Part shown: positions 1 through 8,132 of the stretch, in pieces
Layout: every line of letters starts with the position of its first letter
Position numbering within the stretch: the stretch's first letter is position 1
Assembly (NCBI GenBank): GCA_018780025.1
Contig: JADMKH010000088.1
Span: 1-16,831, forward strand
DNA length: 16,831 bases
Reading direction: 5' to 3'
From: Thiobacillus sp.
GTDB lineage: Bacteria; Pseudomonadota; Gammaproteobacteria; Burkholderiales; Thiobacillaceae
The notes under the pieces: generated by a model
The model's input: the letters and a program-made list of their open reading frames with translations, nothing else
What the model was told of the DNA's origin: nothing
Databases searched by the model: none
Translations under genes and position numbers: made by a program

Positions 1-254
1 CCGCCCAGGCGCGCAAGCGCGCACGTCAAGCCAGCGCTCAGCGCGACAGCAACATCAGCCAGCGTTCGGAATTCCGTACCGCGATCAAGAAAGTCCGTAA
101 AGCCATTGAAGCGGGCGACAAAGCCGCTGCGCAACAGGTTTTCCAGGCGTCAATGGGCGTGATCGACAGCATTGCCGACAAGAAAATTGTTCATAAGAAC
201 AAGGCTTCGCGTCATAAGAGCCGTTTGTCGCTGGCCGTGAAAAGCATGGCTTGA
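1..254 (+). CDS. rpsT: 30S ribosomal protein S20, 5' truncated
   Basis: This is the C-terminal part of ribosomal protein S20, which binds 16S rRNA in the small subunit. The open frame reads from base 3 and begins AQARKRARQA, ending LAVKSMA with TGA at 252-254. Signature stretches are RTAIKKVRKAIEAGDKAAAQ in the middle and HKNKASRHKSRLS near the end. The visible 83 residues fall about four short of the usual 87-88, so only the first few codons lie outside the window. The gene is followed at once by a rho-independent terminator, consistent with the usual single-gene rpsT unit. Identification is from direct family recognition. Confidence 0.95.
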   Translation, partial: AQARKRARQASAQRDSNISQRSEFRTAIKKVRKAIEAGDKAAAQQVFQASMGVIDSIADKKIVHKNKASRHKSRLSLAVKSMA

Positions 255-294
255 ACAGGGGTTGCCGCGCAGGTTAATCCTGATGCTGCCCAAT

Positions 295-322
295 AAAAAA
301 CGCCGCAAATGCGGCGTTTTTT
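295..322. terminator. Bidirectional rho-independent terminator
   Basis: A-tract, stem CGCCGC, loop AAAT, stem GCGGCG, then six T. The mirror-image A and T tracts let it serve rpsT on the plus strand and the convergent DUF3579 gene on the minus strand. Confidence 0.9.
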
Positions 323-348
323 ATTGCTGGCGATCTGGCATCGAATAC

Positions 349-630
349 TCAATCAGCGTTTTCGGTCAGTAATTCATTGCTGGCCGCAAAGGTTTGCAGG
401 AACCGGTAGGCGTTGGGGTCGGTGTCCCTGAGTTTCTTGTCCACAATAATGCAGTTGATTCCGTCGAGCGCTCTGGGCTGTACGTAGGGCGAGTATCGGG
501 TGCGGTTGTTGGGGTCGATTTTTGCGAAAGCACCGGCCAGTCGGTCGGCCCAGTCACTGGGGCGGAACCGTGCGCCCTTGGTGGTGATGCCGCGAATAAT
601 GAAGGGGACGGTGTTGGGTGCGTCAACCAT
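349..630 (-). CDS. DUF3579 family protein
   Basis: A small soluble protein of 93 residues from the chosen start. It contains FIIRGITTKG, RFRPSDWADRLAG, then PYVQPRALDGINCIIVDKKL and a C-terminal NELL, the pattern of DUF3579, a family of unknown function common in betaproteobacteria. The frame stays open upstream to a GTG at 672, giving 107 residues. I prefer the ATG at 628-630 because the family usually begins just before the IIRGIT motif. A TGCTAAAAT sequence at 663-671 on the minus strand resembles an extended -10, which would put the transcript start downstream of the GTG. No strong Shine-Dalgarno is seen at either start. No function can be assigned. It converges on rpsT. Confidence 0.8.
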   Translation of the reverse strand: MVDAPNTVPFIIRGITTKGARFRPSDWADRLAGAFAKIDPNNRTRYSPYVQPRALDGINCIIVDKKLRDTDPNAYRFLQTFAASNELLTENAD

Positions 631-799
631 GAGTGGGCGGGCGGTCGCTAAGAAGTTGCCGGATTTTAGCACGCGAATAAATAGGGCGCAGTGATAGGCG
701 GCTCTTGCATGGATACGCTATTTTGATGATACTGGCTCTGCTTTACTCGACCAGAATGGTCAACCATTCACTCAATAATTCAAAATGGAGGAGAGAACC

Positions 800-895
800 A
801 TGAAAAATCCGTTGGACTCACTATGGGGTACGGTCATTGCGGGCGTTGTGCTCACCGCTGTGCTGTATGTTTTTGCCAGAAACTTTTTGGGTTAA
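800..895 (+). CDS. Small single-helix membrane protein (31 aa)
   Basis: A 31-codon frame with ATG at 800, preceded by a strong GGAGGAGAG ribosome binding site at 788-796. The product starts MKNPLDSLWG, then has one hydrophobic stretch of about 17 residues (around 11-27) and ends ARNFLG. Its stop lies 13 bases before the next gene, which has its own AAGGGGG site, so the two are very likely co-transcribed. The size and the partner gene suggest an accessory subunit of the four-helix membrane protein that follows, but that is inference. I do not recognise a named family. Confidence rests on the ribosome binding site, the spacing and the membrane-helix composition. Confidence 0.65.
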   Translation: MKNPLDSLWGTVIAGVVLTAVLYVFARNFLG

Positions 896-908
896 GGGGG
901 AATAAGCA

Positions 909-1409
909 ATGGAAAACATCGAAATCGTCTCCGCCCTGTCCCGCTGGATCCATTTCATGGCAGGCGTCATGTGGATCGGCCTGCTGTATTACTTCAACTT
1001 CGTTCAGGTGGCTGCGCTGAAAAACGCGGCTGCCGATGGCACCGCCGCCGGCATCACCAAGCATGTGGCACCGCGCGCATTGCTGTTCTTCCGCTGGTCC
1101 GCACTGGTGACCTGGCTTGCCGGCGCTGCGCTGTTGGGGCCGTTCTTTGTCGATGCCTTCCTGCTGCGCAACGGCATGGGCCCCATCGGCATCGGCGCCT
1201 GGCTCGGCACCATCATGCTGTTCAACGTGTGGGTGCTGATCTGGCCGAATCAGAAGAAGATTCTGGGCATGACGCCCGCCAGCGACGACGAAAAGAACGC
1301 GGCGCGCCGGATAGCCTTTCTGGCCTCGCGAACCAATACCATGCTGTCGATTCCCATGCTGTTCTTCATGGCAACCGGGATGACGCATTCGGCGCTTTTC
1401 AGCCTATAA
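909..1409 (+). CDS. Membrane protein like the N-terminal domain of PuuD urate oxidase
   Basis: A 166-residue integral membrane protein with about four helices (roughly 14-34, 60-80, 94-113 and 144-163). RWIHFMAGVMWIGLLYYFNF near the start, HVAPRALLFFRWSA, and MLSIPMLFFMATGMTH near the end match the membrane domain called Urate_ox_N. Full PuuD proteins add a C-terminal cytochrome c domain; this protein stops before it, so urate oxidation should not be assumed. His15, His52 and His160 sit in or beside predicted helices and could be heme ligands (inference). The gene follows the 31-residue membrane peptide and ends about 20 bases before a terminator, so the pair forms a short operon. Its true substrate is unknown. 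Confidence 0.75.
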   Translation: MENIEIVSALSRWIHFMAGVMWIGLLYYFNFVQVAALKNAAADGTAAGITKHVAPRALLFFRWSALVTWLAGAALLGPFFVDAFLLRNGMGPIGIGAWLGTIMLFNVWVLIWPNQKKILGMTPASDDEKNAARRIAFLASRTNTMLSIPMLFFMATGMTHSALFSL

Positions 1410-1430
1410 TCAAGGCGCTGCATGACAAGT

Positions 1431-1456
1431 ACGGCGGCTTAGGCCGCCGTTTTCTA
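1431..1456 (+). terminator. Rho-independent terminator
   Basis: Stem ACGGCGGC, loop TTAG, stem GCCGCCGT, then TTTCTATTT. It closes the two-gene membrane-protein operon and separates it from argD. Confidence 0.85.
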
Positions 1457-1516
1457 TTTCGCTGTTTCATCTGTAATTACAACAGCCATTTCAGGACAGC
1501 CTGCTTGAGGACTGCC

Positions 1517-2698
1517 ATGACAACACATTTGATGAATACCTATACACGCCAGCCAGTCGCTTTCGTGCGCGGCGAAGGCGCTTATTTGTGGGACGAGTCC
1601 GGCAAGCGCTATCTGGACGCGGTGGCCGGCGTGGCGGTGAATGGTCTTGGCCATGCCCACCCCAAACTGGTCAAAGCCATCTGCGAACAGGCTGCGGCCC
1701 TGATTCACAGCTCCAACCTGTATCGCATCCCGAAACAGGAAGAGCTGGCTGAGCGGCTATGTGCGCTGTCGGGCATGGACCGTGCCTTTTTCTGCAATTC
1801 TGGCTGTGAAGCCAACGAAGCGGCGATCAAGCTGGCGCGACTGTATGGCCATGGCAAGGGCATCGAAGTGCCGACCATCATCGTGATGGAGAAGGCTTTT
1901 CATGGCCGCACCATGGGAACGCTAACCGCATCGGGTAGCCGCAAGATCCAGGCGGGATTCGAACCGCTGCTGTCAGGTTTCGCACGGGTGCCGTTTGGCG
2001 ATATCGAAGCCATTCGCCAGGTGGCGGAGCACAATAAAAGTGTGGTTGCGGTGCTGGTTGAAGTGGTGCAGGGCGAAGGCGGTATCAATGTGTTGCCCCC
2101 GGATTTCCTGGTCGGGTTGCGCCAGATTTGTGACGCCCATGGCTGGTTGTTGATGCTGGATGAAGTCCAGACTGGCATCGGCCGCACCGGCACCTGGTTC
2201 GGTTTCCAGCATTCCGGCGTGGTGCCGGACGTGATGGCACTGGCCAAGGGCCTGGGTTCGGGTGTGCCGATCGGCGCTTGCCTGGCGCGCGGCGAAGCCG
2301 CCGAGGTGTTCAAGCCGGGTAGCCACGGTTCGACTTTTGGCGGTAACCCGCTGGCCTGTGCAACGGCGCTGGCGACGCTGGATGTGATCGAAGAAGAAAA
2401 CCTGCTGGAGAACGTGCGCCTGCGCGGTGAAGCCATCCGTAGCGGTCTGCGGCAAGCGCTGGCCAGCGTGCAGGGCGTGGTCGATATCCGCGGCGAGGGC
2501 ATGATGATCGGGATTGAGCTCGATCGTCCGTGTGCTGAATTGGTAGCCGTGGCGCGTGATGCCGGGGTGCTGATCAATGTCACCGCCGACACCGTTATTC
2601 GTCTTGTCCCGCCCTTGATTTACGGCGACGCCGAAGTGAATGTGCTGGTCGCGGCTGTGTCCGGCATGGTCAAAAACCATCTGCAGCAGGCGGCGTGA
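1517..2698 (+). CDS. argD: Acetylornithine aminotransferase
   Basis: A PLP-dependent class III aminotransferase of 393 residues that makes N-acetylornithine from N-acetylglutamate 5-semialdehyde in arginine synthesis. Visible landmarks are YLDAVAGVAVNGLGHAHP near residue 35, NSGCEANEAAIKLAR near 94, FHGRTMG near 128, LDEVQTGIGRTG near 214 and the PLP-binding lysine in ALAKGLGSG (about K244), then HGSTFGGNPLA. The length is normal. The ATG at 1517 is chosen because TTGAGGA lies just upstream with good spacing; a second ATG at 1532 is less well placed. The stop overlaps the argF start (TGATG), so the two are translationally coupled. Related succinyl-ornithine or ornithine transaminases are possible, but the argF neighbour makes argD the best call. 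Confidence 0.95.
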   Translation: MTTHLMNTYTRQPVAFVRGEGAYLWDESGKRYLDAVAGVAVNGLGHAHPKLVKAICEQAAALIHSSNLYRIPKQEELAERLCALSGMDRAFFCNSGCEANEAAIKLARLYGHGKGIEVPTIIVMEKAFHGRTMGTLTASGSRKIQAGFEPLLSGFARVPFGDIEAIRQVAEHNKSVVAVLVEVVQGEGGINVLPPDFLVGLRQICDAHGWLLMLDEVQTGIGRTGTWFGFQHSGVVPDVMALAKGLGSGVPIGACLARGEAAEVFKPGSHGSTFGGNPLACATALATLDVIEEENLLENVRLRGEAIRSGLRQALASVQGVVDIRGEGMMIGIELDRPCAELVAVARDAGVLINVTADTVIRLVPPLIYGDAEVNVLVAAVSGMVKNHLQQAA

Positions 2699-3615
2699 TG
2701 CTGAGGCATTTTCTGCAATTCAAGGACCTGTCGCGCAGCGAGCTGATTTATCTGTTCGAACGCACGCGCGTGATCAAGACGCGCTTCAAACGGTATCAAC
2801 CGTATCACCCGCTGACCGATCGCACGCTGGCGATGATTTTCGAGAAAAGCTCGACCCGCACCCGGCTGAGCTTCGAGGCCGGCATGCATCAGCTGGGCGG
2901 TTCGGCGATTTATCTCAACACGCGCGACACGCAACTGGGGCGCGGCGAGCCGGTGGAAGACGCGGGCGAGGTGATCTCGCGCATGGTCGATATCGTGATG
3001 ATCCGCACCTTTGAGCAGGACATCATCGAGCGTTTTGCCGCGCACTCGCGCGTGCCGGTGATCAACGGTCTCACCAATGAATACCATCCATGCCAGATTC
3101 TGGCCGACATCTTCACCTTCATCGAGCATCACGGCTCGATCCAGGGCAAGACGGTGGCGTGGGTCGGCGATTCCAACAACATGTGCAACACCTGGCTGCA
3201 AGCGGCCGAGGTGCTTGATTTCAATGTGCATGTGTCGACTCCGCCCGGCTACGAAGTCGAGCCGGAACGCGCGGGTTTGTATGGAACCGACCATTTCGAG
3301 AGCTTTGCCGATCCGATGGATGCCTGTCGCGGCGCCGATCTGGTGACCACCGACGTGTGGACCAGCATGGGCTGGGAAGCTGAAAACGACGAACGGCTGA
3401 AAGATTTTGCCGACTGGCAGGTCGATGCCGAGATGATGGGCGTGGCGAAATCCGATGCTGTCTTCATGCATTGCCTGCCGGCGCACCGTGGCGAGGAAGT
3501 CACCGCTGAAGTCATCGATGGCCCGCAGTCAGTCGTATGGGATGAAGCCGAGAACCGTCTGCATGTGCAAAAAGCGCTGATGGAGTTTTTGCTGCTCGGC
3601 AAGGTTGAAAGCTGA
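2698..3615 (+). CDS. argF: Ornithine carbamoyltransferase
   Basis: Cytosolic enzyme that makes citrulline from ornithine and carbamoyl phosphate. The 305-residue product has the carbamoyl-phosphate motif STRTR at about 52-56, GMHQLGG after it, HPCQILAD in the middle, DVWTSMGWE, and the HCLP motif with the ornithine-side cysteine at about 258-261. The length is typical. The start ATG at 2698 overlaps the argD stop by one base; a GTG one codon earlier is an alternative, but the family usually begins close to HFLQFKDL. Two bases separate its stop from the next gene. Confidence 0.96.
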   Translation: MLRHFLQFKDLSRSELIYLFERTRVIKTRFKRYQPYHPLTDRTLAMIFEKSSTRTRLSFEAGMHQLGGSAIYLNTRDTQLGRGEPVEDAGEVISRMVDIVMIRTFEQDIIERFAAHSRVPVINGLTNEYHPCQILADIFTFIEHHGSIQGKTVAWVGDSNNMCNTWLQAAEVLDFNVHVSTPPGYEVEPERAGLYGTDHFESFADPMDACRGADLVTTDVWTSMGWEAENDERLKDFADWQVDAEMMGVAKSDAVFMHCLPAHRGEEVTAEVIDGPQSVVWDEAENRLHVQKALMEFLLLGKVES

Positions 3616-3617
3616 AT

Positions 3618-3857
3618 ATGAATATTGCTTACTTCAAGGACATGGATTCGCTCTATGTTGAGATCAGTCCTGAAAGCCCGGCGCATACGTGGGAAGCCCA
3701 CGCGGGCATCGTGCTCAACATGTCCGCGGACGGCCGCGTGGTCGGCATCGAAATCGAAAAGGCCAGCCAGGCCACCAATCTCGACATCCTGAAAATCGGT
3801 GGTTTCCCTGGACAGGTCGAAGTCATCGACACCAACACATCTGGATCAACTCACTAA
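3618..3857 (+). CDS. DUF2283 family protein
   Basis: A 79-residue protein beginning MNIAYFKDMDSLYVEI, with a central RVVGIEIEKAS that is the hallmark of DUF2283, a small beta-rich family of unknown function. It sits inside the arginine operon, two bases after argF and ten bases before argG, so it is almost certainly co-transcribed. DUF2283 proteins are often found beside toxin-antitoxin genes, but no toxin partner is visible here. A role in arginine synthesis would be inference from position only. The start ATG at 3618 is the only suitable one. Confidence 0.75.
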   Translation: MNIAYFKDMDSLYVEISPESPAHTWEAHAGIVLNMSADGRVVGIEIEKASQATNLDILKIGGFPGQVEVIDTNTSGSTH

Positions 3858-3867
3858 GCAAACCACT

Positions 3868-5091
<1,224 letters not shown>

Positions 5092-5117
5092 GAATTTTTT
5101 CAGGATTGATGATTAGC

Positions 5118-5432
5118 ATGAGCCAGTTCAACAATGTGTCGGTTGTCGCCAAGGCCAACGTGTATTTCGATGGCAAGTGCGTGTCGCACAGCATCACGCT
5201 TGCCGATGGCGTCAAGAAATCGGTCGGCGTGATCCTGCCGTCCGCGCTTACCTTCAATACCGGCGCGCCGGAAATCATGGAGTCCGTGGCGGGAACATGC
5301 CGGGTGAAGCTGGCGGACGAGAACGAGTGGAAGACCTACAGCGCCGGGCAGTCGTTCAATGTGCCGGGCAATTCGAGCTTCGACATCGAAGTGAGCGGCG
5401 AGCCGTATCACTACGTTTGCCATTTCGGGTAG
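5118..5432 (+). CDS. ppnP: Pyrimidine/purine nucleoside phosphorylase (DUF1255)
   Basis: A 104-residue single-domain cupin of the PpnP/YaiE family (DUF1255), which phosphorolyses several nucleosides to base and ribose 1-phosphate. Key stretches are KANVYFDGKCVSH near the start, VGVILP, FNTGAPEIMESVAG, and the C-terminal FNVPGNSSFDI with YHYVCHFG, all matching the family. An ATG at 5109 would add three residues and sits closer to an AGGA; the ATG at 5118 gives the MSQF start usual for relatives. The stop lies three bases before the next gene, so the two are coupled. Confidence 0.9.
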   Translation: MSQFNNVSVVAKANVYFDGKCVSHSITLADGVKKSVGVILPSALTFNTGAPEIMESVAGTCRVKLADENEWKTYSAGQSFNVPGNSSFDIEVSGEPYHYVCHFG

Positions 5433-5435
5433 GCG

Positions 5436-6011
5436 ATGACCACCGTCACCGTCGTCAAAAAGGATGGCCGCATCGCGATTGCGGCCGACACGCTGACAAA
5501 ATGGGGCGGCGGCAAGGAGTCGGCCGCCTACGTGGCCAACCACGAAAAAATCATACGCGTGGGCGACAGCTTCGTCGCGATTACCGGGTCGGCGACCTTC
5601 AAGCTGATTCTGACGGACTATTTTGCTGGTCTGGAGTCGCCGCCGCTGCTGGATTCGGTGGCGGAAATCTTCAGCGTATGGAACACCCTGCACGGCGCCC
5701 TCAAGGAACACTATTATTTACAGACGGGCGAGGACAAAGAAGAAGACCTGGAATCCTCGCGCATGGATGTGCTGATTGCCAATCCGAAAGGGATTTTTGG
5801 TGTGGCCGCCCATCGCACGGTGCAGGAGTTTTCGCGCTTTTATGCCTACGGCAGCGGCAGCCCTTACGCGCTGGGCGCGATGTATGCGGCCTGGCGCGCA
5901 CCTTCGCTCGACGCCGAGGCTGTGGCGCGCCTGGGGGTGGCAGCCGCCGCCGAGTTCCACGATGAAACGGGATTGCCCCTTCAATCGTTTGTGATGGATA
6001 TAGAGGAGTAA
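5436..6011 (+). CDS. BPH-type bacterial proteasome homologue (Ntn-hydrolase)
   Basis: A 191-residue Ntn-hydrolase related to HslV and proteasome beta subunits. After removal of Met1 the chain begins TTVTVV, giving a candidate nucleophile Thr1; Asp17 lies in AIAAD and a lysine in the HEKI segment (about mature residue 37) corresponds to the catalytic Lys33, with a four-residue insertion. ITGSA and the later YGSGSPYALGA match the conserved core of the family. It lacks HslV's usual partner hslU nearby. This combination fits the betaproteobacterial proteasome homologue known as BPH, reported to form double rings; its cellular substrates are not established. Some databases label such proteins MFS transporter, which is wrong because there are no membrane helices. 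It starts three bases after ppnP. Confidence 0.85.
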   Translation: MTTVTVVKKDGRIAIAADTLTKWGGGKESAAYVANHEKIIRVGDSFVAITGSATFKLILTDYFAGLESPPLLDSVAEIFSVWNTLHGALKEHYYLQTGEDKEEDLESSRMDVLIANPKGIFGVAAHRTVQEFSRFYAYGSGSPYALGAMYAAWRAPSLDAEAVARLGVAAAAEFHDETGLPLQSFVMDIEE

Positions 6012-6015
6012 CACC

Positions 6016-6501
6016 GTGCCGAGTTTTGACATCGTTTCCGAAGTCGACAAGCAGGAAGTGCGCAACGCGGTCGACCAGGTCAACAAGGAAGTGTCGACCC
6101 GCTTCGATTTCAAGGGCTCGGACGCGCGCGTCGAGCAGGCTGAATATGTGCTGACGGTTCACGCCGACACTGAATTCCAGCTCGATCAGGTGCAGGATAT
6201 CCTTTCGCAAAAGCTGGCCAAGCGAAGTGTTGACGTTAAATGTCTGGATATTGGCGATGTCGAAAAAGTGTCGGGCAACAAGGTCAAACGCAGCGTGACC
6301 GTGAAGACCGGCGTGGAAACTGAACTGGCAAAAAAGATCGTCAGATGCATCAAGGACAGCAAGCTCAAGGTGCAAGCCAGCATACAGGGCGACACCGTGC
6401 GTGTATCAGGTGCCAAGCGCGACCTGCTGCAAGACACCATCGCACTGGTGCGCAAGAGCATTACCGATTTTCCCCTGCAATATCAGAATTTCCGCGACTG
6501 A
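6016..6501 (+). CDS. yajQ: YajQ family nucleotide-binding protein
   Basis: A 161-residue cytosolic protein, MPSFDIVSEVDKQEVRNAVDQ at the start and KSITDFPLQYQNFRD at the end, both diagnostic of the YajQ/UPF0234 family with two RRM-like folds. Members bind nucleic acids or nucleotides, and one Xanthomonas member acts as a cyclic di-GMP effector; whether this one does is unknown. The start is GTG at 6016, placed behind a good GAGGAG at 6003-6008 and only four bases after the upstream stop, so co-transcription is likely. Confidence 0.93.
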   Translation: MPSFDIVSEVDKQEVRNAVDQVNKEVSTRFDFKGSDARVEQAEYVLTVHADTEFQLDQVQDILSQKLAKRSVDVKCLDIGDVEKVSGNKVKRSVTVKTGVETELAKKIVRCIKDSKLKVQASIQGDTVRVSGAKRDLLQDTIALVRKSITDFPLQYQNFRD

Positions 6502-6516
6502 TTGAAGGAGGCGAAC

Positions 6517-7062
6517 ATGGCCAAGGTTCTGGTTCCTCTGGCTGAGGGTTGCGAAGAAATTGAAGCTGTCACGATTATCGATCTGCTGCGCCGCGCGGGG
6601 ATCGACGTGGTGGTGGCAGGACTCAAAGCAGGCATTGTGACCGCCAGTCGCGGCGTCCAGCTGGTTCCCGATGTCACGCTGGATGTGGCGTTGCAGCATG
6701 ATTACGACATGGTGGTGCTGCCGGGCGGGATGCCAGGTGCGGCGAACCTGAAAGACGATGCCCGCATGATTGCGCTGCTGAAAAAGATGGCAGCTTCCGG
6801 GCAATACACCGCCGCCATTTGTGCGGCGCCGATGGTGCTGGCTGAAGCCGGTCTGCTCGACGGCAAGCAGGCGACCAGCTACCCCGGCTTTCTTGATGCG
6901 ATACCGGGCGTGACGCTGAGTTCTGCGGCCGTGGTGCAGGATGGAAAAGTGTTGACCTCACGCGGTCCGGGCACGGCGATGGATTTTGCGTTGGCACTAA
7001 TTGAGGTATTGAGCGGAGCCGAAAAGCGCCAGCAGGTCGAATCTGCATTGCTCAGGCCCTGA
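6517..7062 (+). CDS. DJ-1/PfpI family protein
   Basis: A 181-residue protein of the DJ-1/ThiJ/YajL branch of the PfpI superfamily. The nucleophile elbow AAICAAP places the reactive cysteine at about C102, the acidic partner is the last glutamate of GCEEIEAV (about E16), and VLPGGMPGAANL and LTSRGPGT are conserved. Relatives are linked to oxidative and carbonyl stress; the exact reaction is debated. The ATG at 6517 is chosen because AAGGAGG lies at 6505-6511; a TTG start further upstream would overlap that site. It follows the yajQ gene by 15 bases and probably ends the operon that begins upstream. Confidence 0.9.
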   Translation: MAKVLVPLAEGCEEIEAVTIIDLLRRAGIDVVVAGLKAGIVTASRGVQLVPDVTLDVALQHDYDMVVLPGGMPGAANLKDDARMIALLKKMAASGQYTAAICAAPMVLAEAGLLDGKQATSYPGFLDAIPGVTLSSAAVVQDGKVLTSRGPGTAMDFALALIEVLSGAEKRQQVESALLRP

Positions 7063-7139
7063 CTGACAAACCCTCTTCGTGATATCGGCAAGCTTTGGTT
7101 ATCATTACGTTACACAACAGGTAAAACCCGGAGAACCCT

Positions 7140-7574
7140 ATGCAGATTCGAGAAATTCTTACCCTCAAGAGCGCCGATATTCATAGCATTGCGCCAACCG
7201 ACTCGGTATCCAGCGCGGTCGAAAAGCTGGTGGGATTGGGCGTCGGTTCGCTGGTGGTGTTGAAAGACGGCGAGATGGTGGGCTTGTTGACCGAGCGCGA
7301 TGTGGTGCAGGGAATGCTCAAGCAGGGCTGTGACCTCAAGGACGCCGAAGTCAGCACCATCATGGTGACCGAGCCTGTGGTCGCCAGTGCCGATGACTCC
7401 GTCGACTATGCGCGTGACGTGATGACCAAGTCGCATATTGGCCACCTTCCGATTCTGGATGGCGACAAGCTGTACGGCATTATTTCTTTCCACGATGTGG
7501 CGCGGGCCAGCCTCAAGGAAGCGAAATTCGAAAACAGCCTGTTAAAACGCTATATCAAACACTGGCCTGAATAA
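7140..7574 (+). CDS. Two-CBS-domain protein
   Basis: A 144-residue cytosolic protein made almost wholly of a CBS pair (roughly residues 8-66 and 74-130). LVVLKDGEMVGLLTERDVV and LPILDGDKLYGIISFHDVA are the typical second halves of each repeat. Such pairs bind adenosyl nucleotides and report energy state, but this protein has no attached effector domain. A CGGAGAA site lies just upstream. The 77-base gap to the DJ-1 gene may hold its own promoter, although I see no convincing -35/-10 pair. It ends 15 bases from a convergent gene, with no obvious terminator between. Confidence 0.88.
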   Translation: MQIREILTLKSADIHSIAPTDSVSSAVEKLVGLGVGSLVVLKDGEMVGLLTERDVVQGMLKQGCDLKDAEVSTIMVTEPVVASADDSVDYARDVMTKSHIGHLPILDGDKLYGIISFHDVARASLKEAKFENSLLKRYIKHWPE

Positions 7575-7589
7575 GACTCCCCTCGAAAT

Positions 7590-8099
7590 CTAGCAGATAG
7601 CCTCGACGTTGATTTTCTTGTCGAGTATCTGCGGGGCGATCAACGCATAGCCCTGCTGCTGCCAGTGCGCCAGTTCGGTGATGGCATTGGGCACGACCTC
7701 GATGAAATCCTGAAAGTCCTGCACTGCGTAGCCATAATCCTCGGCGGCTTGTCCGCATACCTTGAACGTCACGCCCAGGTCGGCGTAGTAACGCATGCGA
7801 TCGACCGCTTCCTGGTACTTGGCCTCGTTTTTTTTCGCCACGGTCACAATTTCGGTCCCGTGTATCACGATGACGATTTTCAGTTCTTCCGGCGAGTAAT
7901 TGTAGGGTGCTGCGAGTAACGGATTCATCACGGAGCGCACCCAATATAATGCGCTGCCGATTTTTTGCGGGTCGTCGAAGTAGAACTCAAACATGACCTT
8001 GGCAGGGGCATAGGGGGTGGCCATCCATTTCCCGGCTGCCTGTGCGGGCGCAAGCGCACCAAGCCATAACCCCATCAACAGAAACAGGATAGGCTTCAT
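7590..8099 (-). CDS. Exported DsrE-like protein (copy behind rsgA)
   Basis: A 169-residue protein with a signal peptide (hydrophobic 3-18, likely cut after AQA near residue 21), so periplasmic. The mature part is a DsrE/DsrF-like fold: strand VIVIHG with His80, TFKVCGQ with Cys115, then VVPNAITELAHWQQQGYALI. A second cysteine ends the chain (C169). His and Cys positions match those in the other two DsrE domains of this window. DsrE-type proteins carry sulfur on cysteine in some systems; that role is only inferred here. The start ATG has a clear AAGGAGATC site. It lies 33 bases after rsgA, probably in the same operon, with a possible internal TATAAA at 8132-8137. Confidence 0.82.
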   Translation of the reverse strand: MKPILFLLMGLWLGALAPAQAAGKWMATPYAPAKVMFEFYFDDPQKIGSALYWVRSVMNPLLAAPYNYSPEELKIVIVIHGTEIVTVAKKNEAKYQEAVDRMRYYADLGVTFKVCGQAAEDYGYAVQDFQDFIEVVPNAITELAHWQQQGYALIAPQILDKKINVEAIC

Positions 8100-8132
8100 G
8101 CTGATCTCCTTGAATTCTTGCTTGCCCTCTGT

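Noticed and set aside
237..254. Possible frameshift in the A-run near the end of rpsT
   Set aside because: Read carefully, the frame closes as VKSMA-stop and gives the normal S20 length.
852..1388. A 178-codon open frame on the minus strand
   Set aside because: It is antisense to the PuuD-like gene, is rich in His, Gln and Arg as GC-rich shadow frames are, and matches no family.
1405..1410. Perfect TATAAT at the end of the PuuD-like gene
   Set aside because: It overlaps the stop codon, has no credible -35, and lies before a terminator that would end the transcript before argD.
5436..6011. MFS transporter, a label seen for such proteins
   Set aside because: There are no membrane helices, and the N-terminal threonine and GSGSPYA motifs are those of Ntn-hydrolases.
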